Assembly (NCBI RefSeq): GCF_000938305.1
Contig: NZ_JYMT01000042.1
Coordinates: 738,424-802,423 of the forward strand
Direction of reading: 5' to 3'
Source of the DNA: Bradyrhizobium sp. LTSP885
GTDB taxonomy: Bacteria > Pseudomonadota > Alphaproteobacteria > Rhizobiales > Xanthobacteraceae
DNA: 64,000 nucleotides
Under the pieces are notes generated by a model. The model was given only the letters and a program-made list of their open reading frames with translations. It had not been told where the DNA came from and did not search any database. Shown piece by piece: positions 16,522 through 26,022 of the stretch (within the stretch, counting starts at the first letter, position 1; each line of letters opens with the position of its first letter). The translations under genes were made by a program, and so were the position numbers.

Positions 16522-18590
16522 TACTGGCCTCCCAAGCCGAACATGAACCAGGTGATCAATCCGGCAGCCCCGATCAGCATCGCGAACGCGTAGTGATAGA
16601 GGTAGCCGGTCTGCAGCTTGACGACGTTGCGGGTGATGTCGAGCACGCGGGCCGAGACGCCGTCGGGGCCGAAGCCGTCGATGACGAAGCCGTCGCCCTT
16701 CTTCCAGAGCTGGTAGCCGAGCCACTTGGCCGGGCGCACGAAGATGAAATCGTACAGCTCGTCGAAGTACCATTTGTTGAGCAGGAACTGGTACAGCATC
16801 GGCTGCTGGTTCGCGAGCTCGACCGGCAGATACGGCCTGCGGATATAGAACATGTAGGAGACGAACAGGCCGAGCAGCATCATCACGGTGGGCAGCGGCG
16901 CGAGCCAGCTCGGCATATTCTCCATGTCCTCGAGGATATGCGGGTTCATCTTGACGGACTCGCGGAAGAACTCCTCGACCCCGTGCGGGCTTGCGAACAG
17001 CTCCTTGAACGGCAGACCGGCCAGGATCGAGCCCGCGGCGAGCACGCCGATCGGGACCAGCATCCATATCGGGCTCTCATGCGCCGCATCGTAGTGCTTC
17101 TGGTCGTGCGGCTCGCCGAAGAAGGTCTTGAAGATCAGACGCCAGGAATAGAACGAGGTCAGGCCGGCGGCCGCGATCGTCAGCAGATAGGCATAGACCC
17201 CGAACGGGTTGTGCGACGCAAAGGCCGCCTCGATGATCGCGTCCTTGGAGAAGTAGCCGGCGAACAGCGGGAAGCCGGTCAGCGCCAGCGTGCCGATGCA
17301 CATCACCGTGAAGGTGTAGGGGATCTTGCGCCACAGGCCGCCCATGTTGCGGATGTCCTGCTCGTGATGCATCGCGTAGATCACCGAACCTGAGCCCAAG
17401 AACAACAGCGCCTTGAAGAAGGCGTGCGTGAACAGATGGAACATGCCGACCGAATAGGCCCCTGCTCCCATCGCCACGAACATGTAGCCGAGCTGCGAAC
17501 AGGTCGAGTAGGCGACGATGCGCTTGATGTCGTTCTGCACCAGGCCGATCGTGGCGGCGAAGAACGCCGTGGTCGCACCGAAGAACATCACCACCGCCTG
17601 CGCGGTCGGTGACAGCTCGAACAGCGGCGACAGCCGCGCCACCATGAAGACGCCGGCGGTGACCATGGTCGCCGCGTGGATCAGCGCCGACACCGGGGTC
17701 GGGCCTTCCATCGCGTCGGGCAACCAGGTGTGCAGCAGGAACTGCGCCGACTTGCCCATCGCGCCCATGAACAGCAACAGGCAGGTCAGGGTCAGCGCGT
17801 CGGGATGCCAGCCGAAGAAGTCGATGGTCTTGCCGGTCAAGCCCGGTGCGGCGTGGAAGATGGTGTCGAAATCGGTCGAGCCGACCAGCGCGAAGATCGA
17901 GAAGATGCCGAGCGCGAAGCCGAAATCGCCGACGCGGTTGACCACGAAGGCCTTGATCGCCGCCGCGTTCGCCGACGGCTTCTGGTACCAGAACCCGATC
18001 AGGAGGTAGCTTGCGAGACCGACGCCCTCCCAGCCGAAGAACATCTGCACGAGATTGTCAGACGTCACCAGCATCAGCATCGCGAAGGTGAACAGGCTGA
18101 GATAGCCGAAGAAACGCGGCCGGTTCGGGTCCTCGTCCATGTAGCCGATGGAATAGAGATGGACGAGCGCGGACACCGTGTTGACCACGACCAACATCAC
18201 CGCGGTCAGCGTGTCGACCCGTAGCGTCCACGCCACTTGAAGATCGCCCGAATTGATCCAGGGCAGCAGCACGACGCGGGCGTCATTGTGCATGAAGCCG
18301 ACATCGACCAGCGTGATCCACGACAGCGCGGCCGATACGAAAAGCAGGCCGGTGGTGATCAGCTCGGCCAGCCGCGAACCGGAAGCCGGCGGCTCGGAGA
18401 CATGGTGGTCGTCGTGGCCGTGGTCGTCACCATGATCGTCATGAGCCGCGGACGCATGGGCGTCGCCATGCGCGTCATCGTGATGCTCGACGGTGTCGCC
18501 GCTCGGATTGCGCGCATGTGCCCCGACCAGCGAGATGATCCCCGCAAGGATGGCGCCGAGCAGCGGCAGGAATACGATTGCCTGAACCAT
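16521..18590 (-). CDS. nuoL: NADH-quinone oxidoreductase subunit L
   Basis: 689 residues, the largest antiporter-like subunit with the long C-terminal lateral helix region. It contains FFGWEGVGLASYLLIGFW, FLLHTWLPDAMEGPTPVSALIHAATMV and KRIVAYSTCSQLGYMF. Near residues 30-75 there is an insertion rich in His and Asp (HHDDAHGDAHASAAHDDHGD and following) between the first two membrane segments. Such loops are common in alphaproteobacterial NuoL and may bind metal, which is inference. Its start lies 8 bp after nuoK. Confidence 0.95.
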   Translation of the reverse strand: MVQAIVFLPLLGAILAGIISLVGAHARNPSGDTVEHHDDAHGDAHASAAHDDHGDDHGHDDHHVSEPPASGSRLAELITTGLLFVSAALSWITLVDVGFMHNDARVVLLPWINSGDLQVAWTLRVDTLTAVMLVVVNTVSALVHLYSIGYMDEDPNRPRFFGYLSLFTFAMLMLVTSDNLVQMFFGWEGVGLASYLLIGFWYQKPSANAAAIKAFVVNRVGDFGFALGIFSIFALVGSTDFDTIFHAAPGLTGKTIDFFGWHPDALTLTCLLLFMGAMGKSAQFLLHTWLPDAMEGPTPVSALIHAATMVTAGVFMVARLSPLFELSPTAQAVVMFFGATTAFFAATIGLVQNDIKRIVAYSTCSQLGYMFVAMGAGAYSVGMFHLFTHAFFKALLFLGSGSVIYAMHHEQDIRNMGGLWRKIPYTFTVMCIGTLALTGFPLFAGYFSKDAIIEAAFASHNPFGVYAYLLTIAAAGLTSFYSWRLIFKTFFGEPHDQKHYDAAHESPIWMLVPIGVLAAGSILAGLPFKELFASPHGVEEFFRESVKMNPHILEDMENMPSWLAPLPTVMMLLGLFVSYMFYIRRPYLPVELANQQPMLYQFLLNKWYFDELYDFIFVRPAKWLGYQLWKKGDGFVIDGFGPDGVSARVLDITRNVVKLQTGYLYHYAFAMLIGAAGLITWFMFGLGGQ

Positions 18591-18598
18591 AGCTGCGC

Positions 18599-18907
18599 CT
18601 AGCCCTTCATCAGATTGACGTCTTCAACCGCGATCGAACCGCGGTTGCGGAAATACACGACCAGCACGGCAAGACCGATCGCGGCCTCGGCCGCCGCCAC
18701 CGTCAGCACCAGCAGCGCAAACACCTGGCCGACGATGTCGCCGAGGAAGGTCGAGAACGCCACCAGATTGATGTTGACCGAGAGCAGGATCAGCTCGATC
18801 GACATCAGGATGACGATGATGTTCTTGCGGTTGAGGAAGATGCCGAGGATCCCGAGCGTGAACAGGATCGCGCCGACCGCAAGATAGTGCCCGAGCCCGA
18901 TCGTCAT
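18599..18907 (-). CDS. nuoK: NADH-quinone oxidoreductase subunit K
   Basis: 102 residues with three membrane segments. The two conserved intramembrane glutamates are in SIELILLSVNINLVAFS and AAAEAAIGLAVLV. The ATG at 18907 overlaps the nuoJ stop (ATGA), indicating translational coupling. Length and motif spacing match the family exactly. Confidence 0.95.
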   Translation of the reverse strand: MTIGLGHYLAVGAILFTLGILGIFLNRKNIIVILMSIELILLSVNINLVAFSTFLGDIVGQVFALLVLTVAAAEAAIGLAVLVVYFRNRGSIAVEDVNLMKG

Positions 18908-19542
18908 TTCACCCACTCCGCCGCATCGGCATCCTGCAGTCCCTGCCCCGACGCCACCTTGCGCAATGCCATCGCGATCTCGGGCGTGCGCGCGTTCTGC
19001 ACGTTGATGTTCTGCCGCTTGACGTTCACCTTGTGACGCAGCGTCAGCACGATGGCGCCGATCATGGCAACCAGCAGCACCATGCCGGCGAGCTGGAAGT
19101 AGTGAATGTACTTGGTATAGAGCACGAGGCCGAGCGCCTCGGTGTTGCTGACATTGGTCGGGATCGCCGCCGTGATCGACTTGGTCACGGTCGGATTGAT
19201 CACCCAGGCGCCGACCACGAGCAGCAGCTCGAACATGAAGATGCCGCCGATCACGATGCCGACCGGCAAATACTGGATGAAGCCTTCGCGCAGCTCGACG
19301 AAGTCGACGTCGAGCATCATGATCACGAACAGGAACAGCACGGCGACCGCGCCGACATAGACCACGATCAGCATCATGCCGAGGAATTCCGCGCCCATCA
19401 GCACGAACAGGCCCGAGGCGTTGACGAACGCCAGGATCAGGTACAGCACCGAGTGCACGGGATTGCGCGAGACAATCACCATGACCGCCGACGCCACGCA
19501 GGCGGCAGCAAACAGATAGAAGAACAGCGCCGGAACGATCAT
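18904..19542 (-). CDS. nuoJ: NADH-quinone oxidoreductase subunit J
   Basis: 212 residues, five predicted membrane segments, with the conserved NPVHSVLYLILAFVNASG and VVYVGAVAVLFLFVIMMLDV (pi-bulge helix) motifs. The start ATG (19542-19540) overlaps a TGA stop of a 43-codon frame that begins in a duplicated copy of this same start region at 19670. Between the two copies lies a palindromic element. The original ribosome-binding sequence (GGTGAGG) is therefore now about 130 bp upstream of the true start. Translation probably depends on coupling from that short frame or from nuoI. Confidence 0.95.
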   Translation of the reverse strand: MIVPALFFYLFAAACVASAVMVIVSRNPVHSVLYLILAFVNASGLFVLMGAEFLGMMLIVVYVGAVAVLFLFVIMMLDVDFVELREGFIQYLPVGIVIGGIFMFELLLVVGAWVINPTVTKSITAAIPTNVSNTEALGLVLYTKYIHYFQLAGMVLLVAMIGAIVLTLRHKVNVKRQNINVQNARTPEIAMALRKVASGQGLQDADAAEWVK

Positions 19543-19670
19543 CGGTTTTTCCCCGTCATTCCGGGGCGCGGACGCAGTCCGCGAACCCGGAATCTAGAGG
19601 TTACGGCGCGAGATTCCGGGTTCACGCTGCGCGTGCCCCGGAATGACGGAATGTGGCTGGGAACGATCAT
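19532..19670. mobile_element. MITE-like palindromic element flanked by 11-bp direct repeats
   Basis: GGAACGATCAT occurs at 19532-19542 and again at 19660-19670, flanking a 117-bp element. The element has inverted arms CCGTCATTCCGGGGC (from 19553) and its complement ending at 19649. Each arm carries a small internal hairpin and a second matched block GAACCCGGAATCT. The 11-bp direct repeat contains the nuoJ start codon. This looks like target-site duplication by insertion of a nonautonomous palindromic element of the kind common in Bradyrhizobium. Confidence 0.65.
19539..19670 (-). CDS. Possible 43-codon leader frame created by insertion at nuoJ start
   Basis: The frame begins with a duplicate of the nuoJ start (MIVP) and keeps what looks like the ancestral ribosome-binding site GGTGAGG upstream. 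It reads through the palindromic element and ends in TGA overlapping the real nuoJ ATG as ATGA. The product is basic and has no recognisable domain. If translated, its main effect would be to deliver ribosomes to nuoJ. Whether it is translated is not shown by the sequence. Confidence 0.35.
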   Translation of the reverse strand: MIVPSHIPSFRGTRSVNPESRAVTSRFRVRGLRPRPGMTGKNR

Positions 19671-19679
19671 GCCCTCACC

Positions 19680-20174
19680 TCACCGGTACGGCGCGTCGAG
19701 TTCGATCGACTTCGCAATGTCGCGCTCCCAGCGGTCGCCATTGGCGAGCAGTTTCGCCTTGTCATAGAACAGTTCCTCGCGGGTCTCGGTCGCGAATTCG
19801 AAATTCGGTCCCTCGACGATGGCATCCACCGGGCAGGCCTCCTGGCACAGGCCGCAATAGATGCACTTCACCATGTCAATGTCGTAACGCACCGTGCGGC
19901 GGGTACCGTCGTTGCGGCGCGGGCCGGCCTCGATCGTGATCGCCTGCGCCGGGCAAATCGCCTCGCACAGCTTGCAGGCGATGCAGCGCTCCTCGCCGTT
20001 CGGATAGCGGCGCAGCGCGTGCTCGCCGCGGAACCGCGGCGAGATCGGGCCCTTCTCGAAGGGATAGTTCAGCGTCGGCTTCGGCTTGAAGAAATAGCGC
20101 ATGGCGAGGATGAACGCCGAGACGAATTCCGACAGCAGAAGCGAGCGGGCTGTTGCGTTGATGTTGACACTCAT
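19680..20174 (-). CDS. nuoI: NADH-quinone oxidoreductase subunit I
   Basis: 164 residues, carrying clusters N6a and N6b. Both four-cysteine motifs are intact: CIACKLCEAICP and CIYCGLCQEACP, each with the following distant Cys-Pro. The ATG at 20174 (MSVNINATARSLLL) gives the usual length; the open frame extends 14 codons upstream without support. It starts 7 bp after nuoH. Confidence 0.95.
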   Translation of the reverse strand: MSVNINATARSLLLSEFVSAFILAMRYFFKPKPTLNYPFEKGPISPRFRGEHALRRYPNGEERCIACKLCEAICPAQAITIEAGPRRNDGTRRTVRYDIDMVKCIYCGLCQEACPVDAIVEGPNFEFATETREELFYDKAKLLANGDRWERDIAKSIELDAPYR

Positions 20175-20181
20175 GATGGCC

Positions 20182-21252
20182 TCACTTTGGCGCGATGCCG
20201 GTGAACTGCAGCACACCGGCCACGATCACCACCATTGCCAGCGACAGCGGCAGGAACACCTTCCAGCCGAGCCGCATCAGTTGATCGTAGCGGTAGCGCG
20301 GCACGATCGCCTTCGCCATCGCGAACATGAAGAACATGAAGAACACTTTCAGCGCGAACCAGATGATCCCCGGAATCCAGTTGAACGGCGGCAGGTTCAC
20401 CGGCGGCAGCCAGCCGCCGAGGAACATGATCGTCGCCAGCGCGCACATCGTGGTGATCGCAACATACTCGCCGAGCATGAACAGCAGATACGGCGTCGAG
20501 CCGTATTCGGTCATGAAGCCGGCAACCAGCTCCGATTCGGCTTCCACGAGATCGAACGGCGGACGGTTGGTTTCGGCGAGCGCCGAGACGTAGAACACCA
20601 CGAACATTGGGAACAGCGGCCAGACATACCAGTTCAGGATGGTCAGCTGTGGCAGGCCGATCAGGCTGGCGAGCCCGCGGGTGTTCTGCGCCTCCACCAC
20701 GGCCGACAGGTTCAGTGAACCGACGCAAAGCAATACGGTGATGATCACGAAGCCGATCGAGACCTCGTAGGACACCATCTGCGCCGCCGAGCGCAGCGCG
20801 GCCAGGAACGGATATTTCGAGTTCGACGACCAGCCGGCCATGATGACGCCGTAGATCGACAGCGACGAGATCGCGAAGATGTAGAGCACGCCGACATTGA
20901 TGTCGGAGATCACCCAGCCGAGATTCATCGGGATCACGGCCCAGGCGGCGAGCGCGAGGACGCAGGAGACCAATGGTGCCAGCAGGAACACGCCCTTGTT
21001 GGAGCCGGCGGGAATGACCGGTTCCTTGAGCACGAACTTCAGCAAATCGGCAAAGGATTGCAGCAGTCCGAACGGGCCGACCACGTTGGGGCCGCGGCGG
21101 ATCTGCACCGCCGCCCAGATCTTGCGGTCGGCGAGCAGGATGTAGGCGATCGCGATCAGCAGCACGACCAGCAGCAGCAGGCTTTCCGCGACCATGACGA
21201 TCAGCGGCCAGAGGAAGCCGGTCCAGAACGCGCTTGCGAAGAATTCGGTCAT
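20182..21252 (-). CDS. nuoH: NADH-quinone oxidoreductase subunit H
   Basis: 356 residues with eight membrane segments. It forms part of the quinone-binding site: GPNVVGPFGLLQSFADLLKF near the N-terminus, the E-channel loop SALAETNRPPFDLVEAESEL, and the C-terminal PRYRYDQLMRLGWKVFLPLS. All match NuoH closely. It is 10 bp after nuoG. Confidence 0.96.
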   Translation of the reverse strand: MTEFFASAFWTGFLWPLIVMVAESLLLLVVLLIAIAYILLADRKIWAAVQIRRGPNVVGPFGLLQSFADLLKFVLKEPVIPAGSNKGVFLLAPLVSCVLALAAWAVIPMNLGWVISDINVGVLYIFAISSLSIYGVIMAGWSSNSKYPFLAALRSAAQMVSYEVSIGFVIITVLLCVGSLNLSAVVEAQNTRGLASLIGLPQLTILNWYVWPLFPMFVVFYVSALAETNRPPFDLVEAESELVAGFMTEYGSTPYLLFMLGEYVAITTMCALATIMFLGGWLPPVNLPPFNWIPGIIWFALKVFFMFFMFAMAKAIVPRYRYDQLMRLGWKVFLPLSLAMVVIVAGVLQFTGIAPK

Positions 21253-21262
21253 CAGGTCACGC

Positions 21263-23338
21263 TCACTCCGCCGCCGTCAGCATTCGGCCCGACGCCAGCC
21301 GCGAACATTCCGCCATCACGGCAGACGCCCGCGCGATCGGGTTGGTCAGGTAGAAATCCTCGACGGTCGGCTTGAACGCCGCCTTGTCGACGCTGCCGCC
21401 CTTGGCCGCCAGCGCCTGGACGTCGGAGGCTGCGCCCGCTTCGATCTGGTCAAGTCGCATCAGATGCGGAGTGGTCTTGAACATCGCCAGGCGCAGCGCC
21501 GGCATGGAATCGAACGGCAGTTTCTTGCCGACTACGTCCGACAGCGCGCGGATGATCGCCCAATCCTCACGGGCCTCGCCCGGCGGGAACGCAGCGCGAT
21601 TGGCCAGCTGCGCCCGGCCCTCGGTGTTGACGTAGATGCCGGCCTTCTCGGTATAGGCCGCGCCCGGCAGGATGACGTCGGCGCGATGCGCGCCACGGTC
21701 GCCATGGGTGCCGATATAGACGACGAAGGTGCCGTCCGGCGCCTTGATCTCGTCGGCGCCGAGCAGGAACAGCACGTCGAGCGTGCCGAAGGTGGTCATC
21801 TGCGCCGTGGTCAGGCTGCCGGCCGAAGGCGAGAAGCCGATATCGAGCGCGCCGGCGCGCGACGCCGTATCCTGCAGCACCGCAAAGCCGTTCCAGCCGT
21901 CCTTGAGCGCGCCGACATCGACGGCGAGCTTCGCCGCCTGCGCCAGCACCGCGGCACCGTCATGCCTTGTATAGGCGCCGGCGCCGACCAGGATGATCGG
22001 GTTCTTGGCGTTCTTCAGCACGTCGGCAAAGGAATGCTTGCCGGCGACGAGGTCGGCGAGCGTATCGGTGCCCGCGCCGAGATAATCATGGGGATAGGTG
22101 AAATCGGCCCGCTCGCCGATCAGGCCGACCTTGATGTTGGCGGCGCGCCAGCGCTTGCGGATCCGCGCGTTCAGCACGGCGGCCTCCTTGCGCGGGTGCG
22201 AGCCGATGATCAGGACTGCATCCGCCTGATCGATCCCGGCAATGGTCGGGTTAAAGATGTAGGAGCCGCGGCCGGCCTTGGCGTCGAACGCGTCGCCGCC
22301 CTGCACTGCGAGGTTGGCCGAGCCGAACTTCGCCAGCAGCTCCTTCAGCGCGAACATTTCTTCGATGGCGGCGAGATCGCCGGCGATGGCGCCGATCCGT
22401 TTGCCGTCGATGCGGCCGACCTTGGCTGCGACAGCCGCGAAGGCTTCCTGCCACGATGCGGGCCTGAGCTGGCCGTTCTCTCTGATGTAGGGGCGGTCGA
22501 GCCGCTGCGTGCGCAGGCCGTCGACGACGTGACGGGTCTTGTCGGAGATCCACTCCTCGTTCACGGCCTCATTGATGCGCGGCAGGATCCGCATCACCTC
22601 ACGACCGCGGGTATCGACCCGGATCGCCGAGCCGACGCCGTCCATGACGTCGACCGACTGCGTCTTGCCGAGCTCCCATGGCCGCGCCGCGAACGCGTAG
22701 GGTTTCGAGGTCAGCGCGCCGACCGGGCAGATATCGACCAGGTTGCCCTGCAGCTCCGAGCTCAGCGCCGATTCGAGATAGGTGGTGATCTCCATGTCCT
22801 CGCCACGGCCGGTCGCGCCCATCTCGGGCGCGCCGCAGACTTCGGCGGAGAAGCGGACGCAGCGCGTGCACTGGATGCAGCGGTTCATCGAAGTCTTGAC
22901 CAGCGCGCCGAGATACTTGTCCTCGACCGCGCGCTTGTTCTCGGCGAAACGGCTGGTGTCGACGCCGTAGCCCATCGCCTGGTCCTGCAGGTCGCATTCG
23001 CCGCCCTGGTCGCAGATCGGGCAGTCCAGCGGATGGTTGATCAGCAGGAATTCCATCACGCCTTCGCGCGCCTTCTTCACCATCGGCGAACGGGTCGAGA
23101 TTTCCGGCGGCTCGCCCTTCGGGCCCGGACGGCAGTCGCGCACGCCCCAGGCGCAGCTCGCCACCGGCTTCGGGCCGCCCTTCACCTCGACGAGGCACAT
23201 CCGGCAATTGCCGGCGATCGACAGCCGCTCGTGATAGCAGAACCGCGGTATCTCGGCGCCGGCCGCCTCACACGCCTGCAGCAGCGTGTAGTCCGGCGGC
23301 ACATCGATCTCTTTGCCATCGATGATGATCTTGGTCAT
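21263..23338 (-). CDS. nuoG: NADH-quinone oxidoreductase subunit G
   Basis: 691 residues. The N-terminal ferredoxin domain has the [2Fe-2S] ligands (CYHERLSIAGNCRMC, then ASCAWG). Next come the His/Cys4 cluster region (HPLDCPICDQGGECDLQDQ) and two [4Fe-4S] motifs (CIQCTRCVRF with later VDICPVGAL). The rest is a molybdopterin-oxidoreductase-like domain without obvious cofactor residues, as in typical alphaproteobacterial NuoG. It is separated from nuoF by an extra 165-codon gene. Confidence 0.95.
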   Translation of the reverse strand: MTKIIIDGKEIDVPPDYTLLQACEAAGAEIPRFCYHERLSIAGNCRMCLVEVKGGPKPVASCAWGVRDCRPGPKGEPPEISTRSPMVKKAREGVMEFLLINHPLDCPICDQGGECDLQDQAMGYGVDTSRFAENKRAVEDKYLGALVKTSMNRCIQCTRCVRFSAEVCGAPEMGATGRGEDMEITTYLESALSSELQGNLVDICPVGALTSKPYAFAARPWELGKTQSVDVMDGVGSAIRVDTRGREVMRILPRINEAVNEEWISDKTRHVVDGLRTQRLDRPYIRENGQLRPASWQEAFAAVAAKVGRIDGKRIGAIAGDLAAIEEMFALKELLAKFGSANLAVQGGDAFDAKAGRGSYIFNPTIAGIDQADAVLIIGSHPRKEAAVLNARIRKRWRAANIKVGLIGERADFTYPHDYLGAGTDTLADLVAGKHSFADVLKNAKNPIILVGAGAYTRHDGAAVLAQAAKLAVDVGALKDGWNGFAVLQDTASRAGALDIGFSPSAGSLTTAQMTTFGTLDVLFLLGADEIKAPDGTFVVYIGTHGDRGAHRADVILPGAAYTEKAGIYVNTEGRAQLANRAAFPPGEAREDWAIIRALSDVVGKKLPFDSMPALRLAMFKTTPHLMRLDQIEAGAASDVQALAAKGGSVDKAAFKPTVEDFYLTNPIARASAVMAECSRLASGRMLTAAE

Positions 23339-23345
23339 GTCTGTC

Positions 23346-23842
23346 TCAGGTCTTTCCGAGCTTGCAGTCGGGCGGTGCGACGCTGGCGGTTTGCAGTGAT
23401 GTCTTCACCCATTGCTGGGTGTCGGCGCCGTAGGTCGCGAGATAGGCGGGCTGCGCCTGGTTCTTCTCGCAAAGGAACGGCAAATGGGGCCTCAGATCGT
23501 AGTCACACGACGCCTGCCATTCGCGCTTGTCTGCGAACGCGGCAATGGTCTCCTCGCAGGCATAAAGGAAGTACGAGACAAAACTCTCGTACTGGGACCG
23601 TTCGTCGCGATTGCCGGCCTTGATCGTCTCATAGTCCGGCTGGGCGAATTTCGGGTTCTTGAACGCGAGGTCGGTGTAGCCCAGAAACACCGCGCGCGCG
23701 CTGGAGGCGCGGTTGGCGGTGCGGATTTCGTTGATCTGCAGCAGGATTGCAACAAAGCCGAGCAGCGCAACGGTCGCCTGCGCCATCTGCGCAAGCGTCC
23801 CGTATTTCTGCCACCATGCGGCCTGTTGCGACATCGCTGCCA

Positions 23843-23843
<1 letters not shown>
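23346..23843 (-). CDS. Membrane protein of unknown function inside nuo operon
   Basis: 165 residues, start ATG at 23843 overlapping the nuoF stop (TAATG); an alternative ATG lies at 23834. One membrane segment (MAQATVALLGFVAILLQI) is followed by a soluble domain with three cysteines (YACEE, SCDYDL, PFLCEK) and another near the C-terminus (DCKLG). I do not recognise the family with confidence. The tight coupling to nuoF and 7-bp gap to nuoG show that it is made with complex I, but no standard subunit corresponds to it. Confidence 0.75.
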
Positions 23844-25168
<1,325 letters not shown>

Positions 25169-25187
25169 GCTCAAAACTTTCCGAACA

Positions 25188-25352
25188 TCAACGGTTGGCT
25201 TGGGAGTAAGCGAGCCCGGCGGCGCAGCCGCCGAACACGATGGCCCACAACAGGCTGGTCTCCAGCGAGGCGTTCAACCCGTAGCGCTGCAGCAGGAAGA
25301 TGAAGCAGGCCGCGGCCGCAGTATGCAGGGCGATGTAGCGCCAGTTCTTCAT
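25188..25352 (-). CDS. 54-residue membrane protein between nuoE and nuoF
   Basis: The ATG at 25352 opens MKNWRYIALHTAAAACFIFLL, and a second hydrophobic segment follows (SLLWAIVFGGCAAGLAYSQ), so two membrane passes are predicted. The frame continues upstream but only to a non-hydrophobic extension. It lies 47 bp after nuoE and 19 bp before nuoF on the same strand. No known complex I subunit matches. It could be an accessory or assembly factor, which is inference from position only. Confidence 0.65.
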   Translation of the reverse strand: MKNWRYIALHTAAAACFIFLLQRYGLNASLETSLLWAIVFGGCAAGLAYSQANR

Positions 25353-25399
25353 CGGCACCGCCCTCCCCATTCCGCACGCCTGTCGCTGAAAGCCGCGCA

Positions 25400-26011
25400 T
25401 CAGGTGGTTTCCTTCAGCGTGGTCGGGCCGCCCAGCGGCGCCGAGAACTGACGGTCATTCTGCGGGCCGGGCTTCGGCGGATTGCCGGCGGCAAAGCCAT
25501 CGAGCACCTTGCCGAAGCTCTCCTTGGTCAGGTCCTCATAGGTGTCCTTCCAGATCAGCACCATCGGCGCGTTCACGCAGGAGCCGAGGCACTCGACCTC
25601 TTCCCAGGAGAAATTGCCATCCTTCGACAGCTGGAACGGATCGTGATGGATGCGGTGCTGGCACACCTCGATCAAATCGGCGGCGCCGCGCAGCCGGCAC
25701 GGCGTGGTGCCGCAGACCTGCACATGCGCCTTCTTGCCGACCGGCGAGAGCTGGAACATGGTGTAGAAGGTCGCGATCTCCAGCATGCGGATATGCGGCA
25801 TATCGAGCAGATCGCCGACGGCGCGGATCGCCGCCTCCGACACCCAGCCCTCATGCTGCTCCTGCACGCGCCACAGGATCGCGATCGCGGCCGAGGCCTG
25901 ACGTCCCGGCGGATATTTCGTGATCTCTTTCTTGGCCCAGGCAAGATTCTCGTCCGTGAACGTGAAGCTCGCGGGCTGCAATTCCTTCGGGGCTAGGCGG
26001 CGGACGGACAT
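25400..26011 (-). CDS. nuoE: NADH-quinone oxidoreductase subunit E
   Basis: 203 residues, thioredoxin-like fold with the [2Fe-2S] cluster N1a. Ligands are VCGTTPCRLRGA and VECLGSCVNAPM. The Pro-rich C-terminal extension (NPPKPGPQNDRQFSAPLGG) is usual in alphaproteobacteria. Its start lies 11 bp after the FkbM methyltransferase gene. Confidence 0.95.
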   Translation of the reverse strand: MSVRRLAPKELQPASFTFTDENLAWAKKEITKYPPGRQASAAIAILWRVQEQHEGWVSEAAIRAVGDLLDMPHIRMLEIATFYTMFQLSPVGKKAHVQVCGTTPCRLRGAADLIEVCQHRIHHDPFQLSKDGNFSWEEVECLGSCVNAPMVLIWKDTYEDLTKESFGKVLDGFAAGNPPKPGPQNDRQFSAPLGGPTTLKETT

Positions 26012-26022
26012 CGTTCAGTCTC

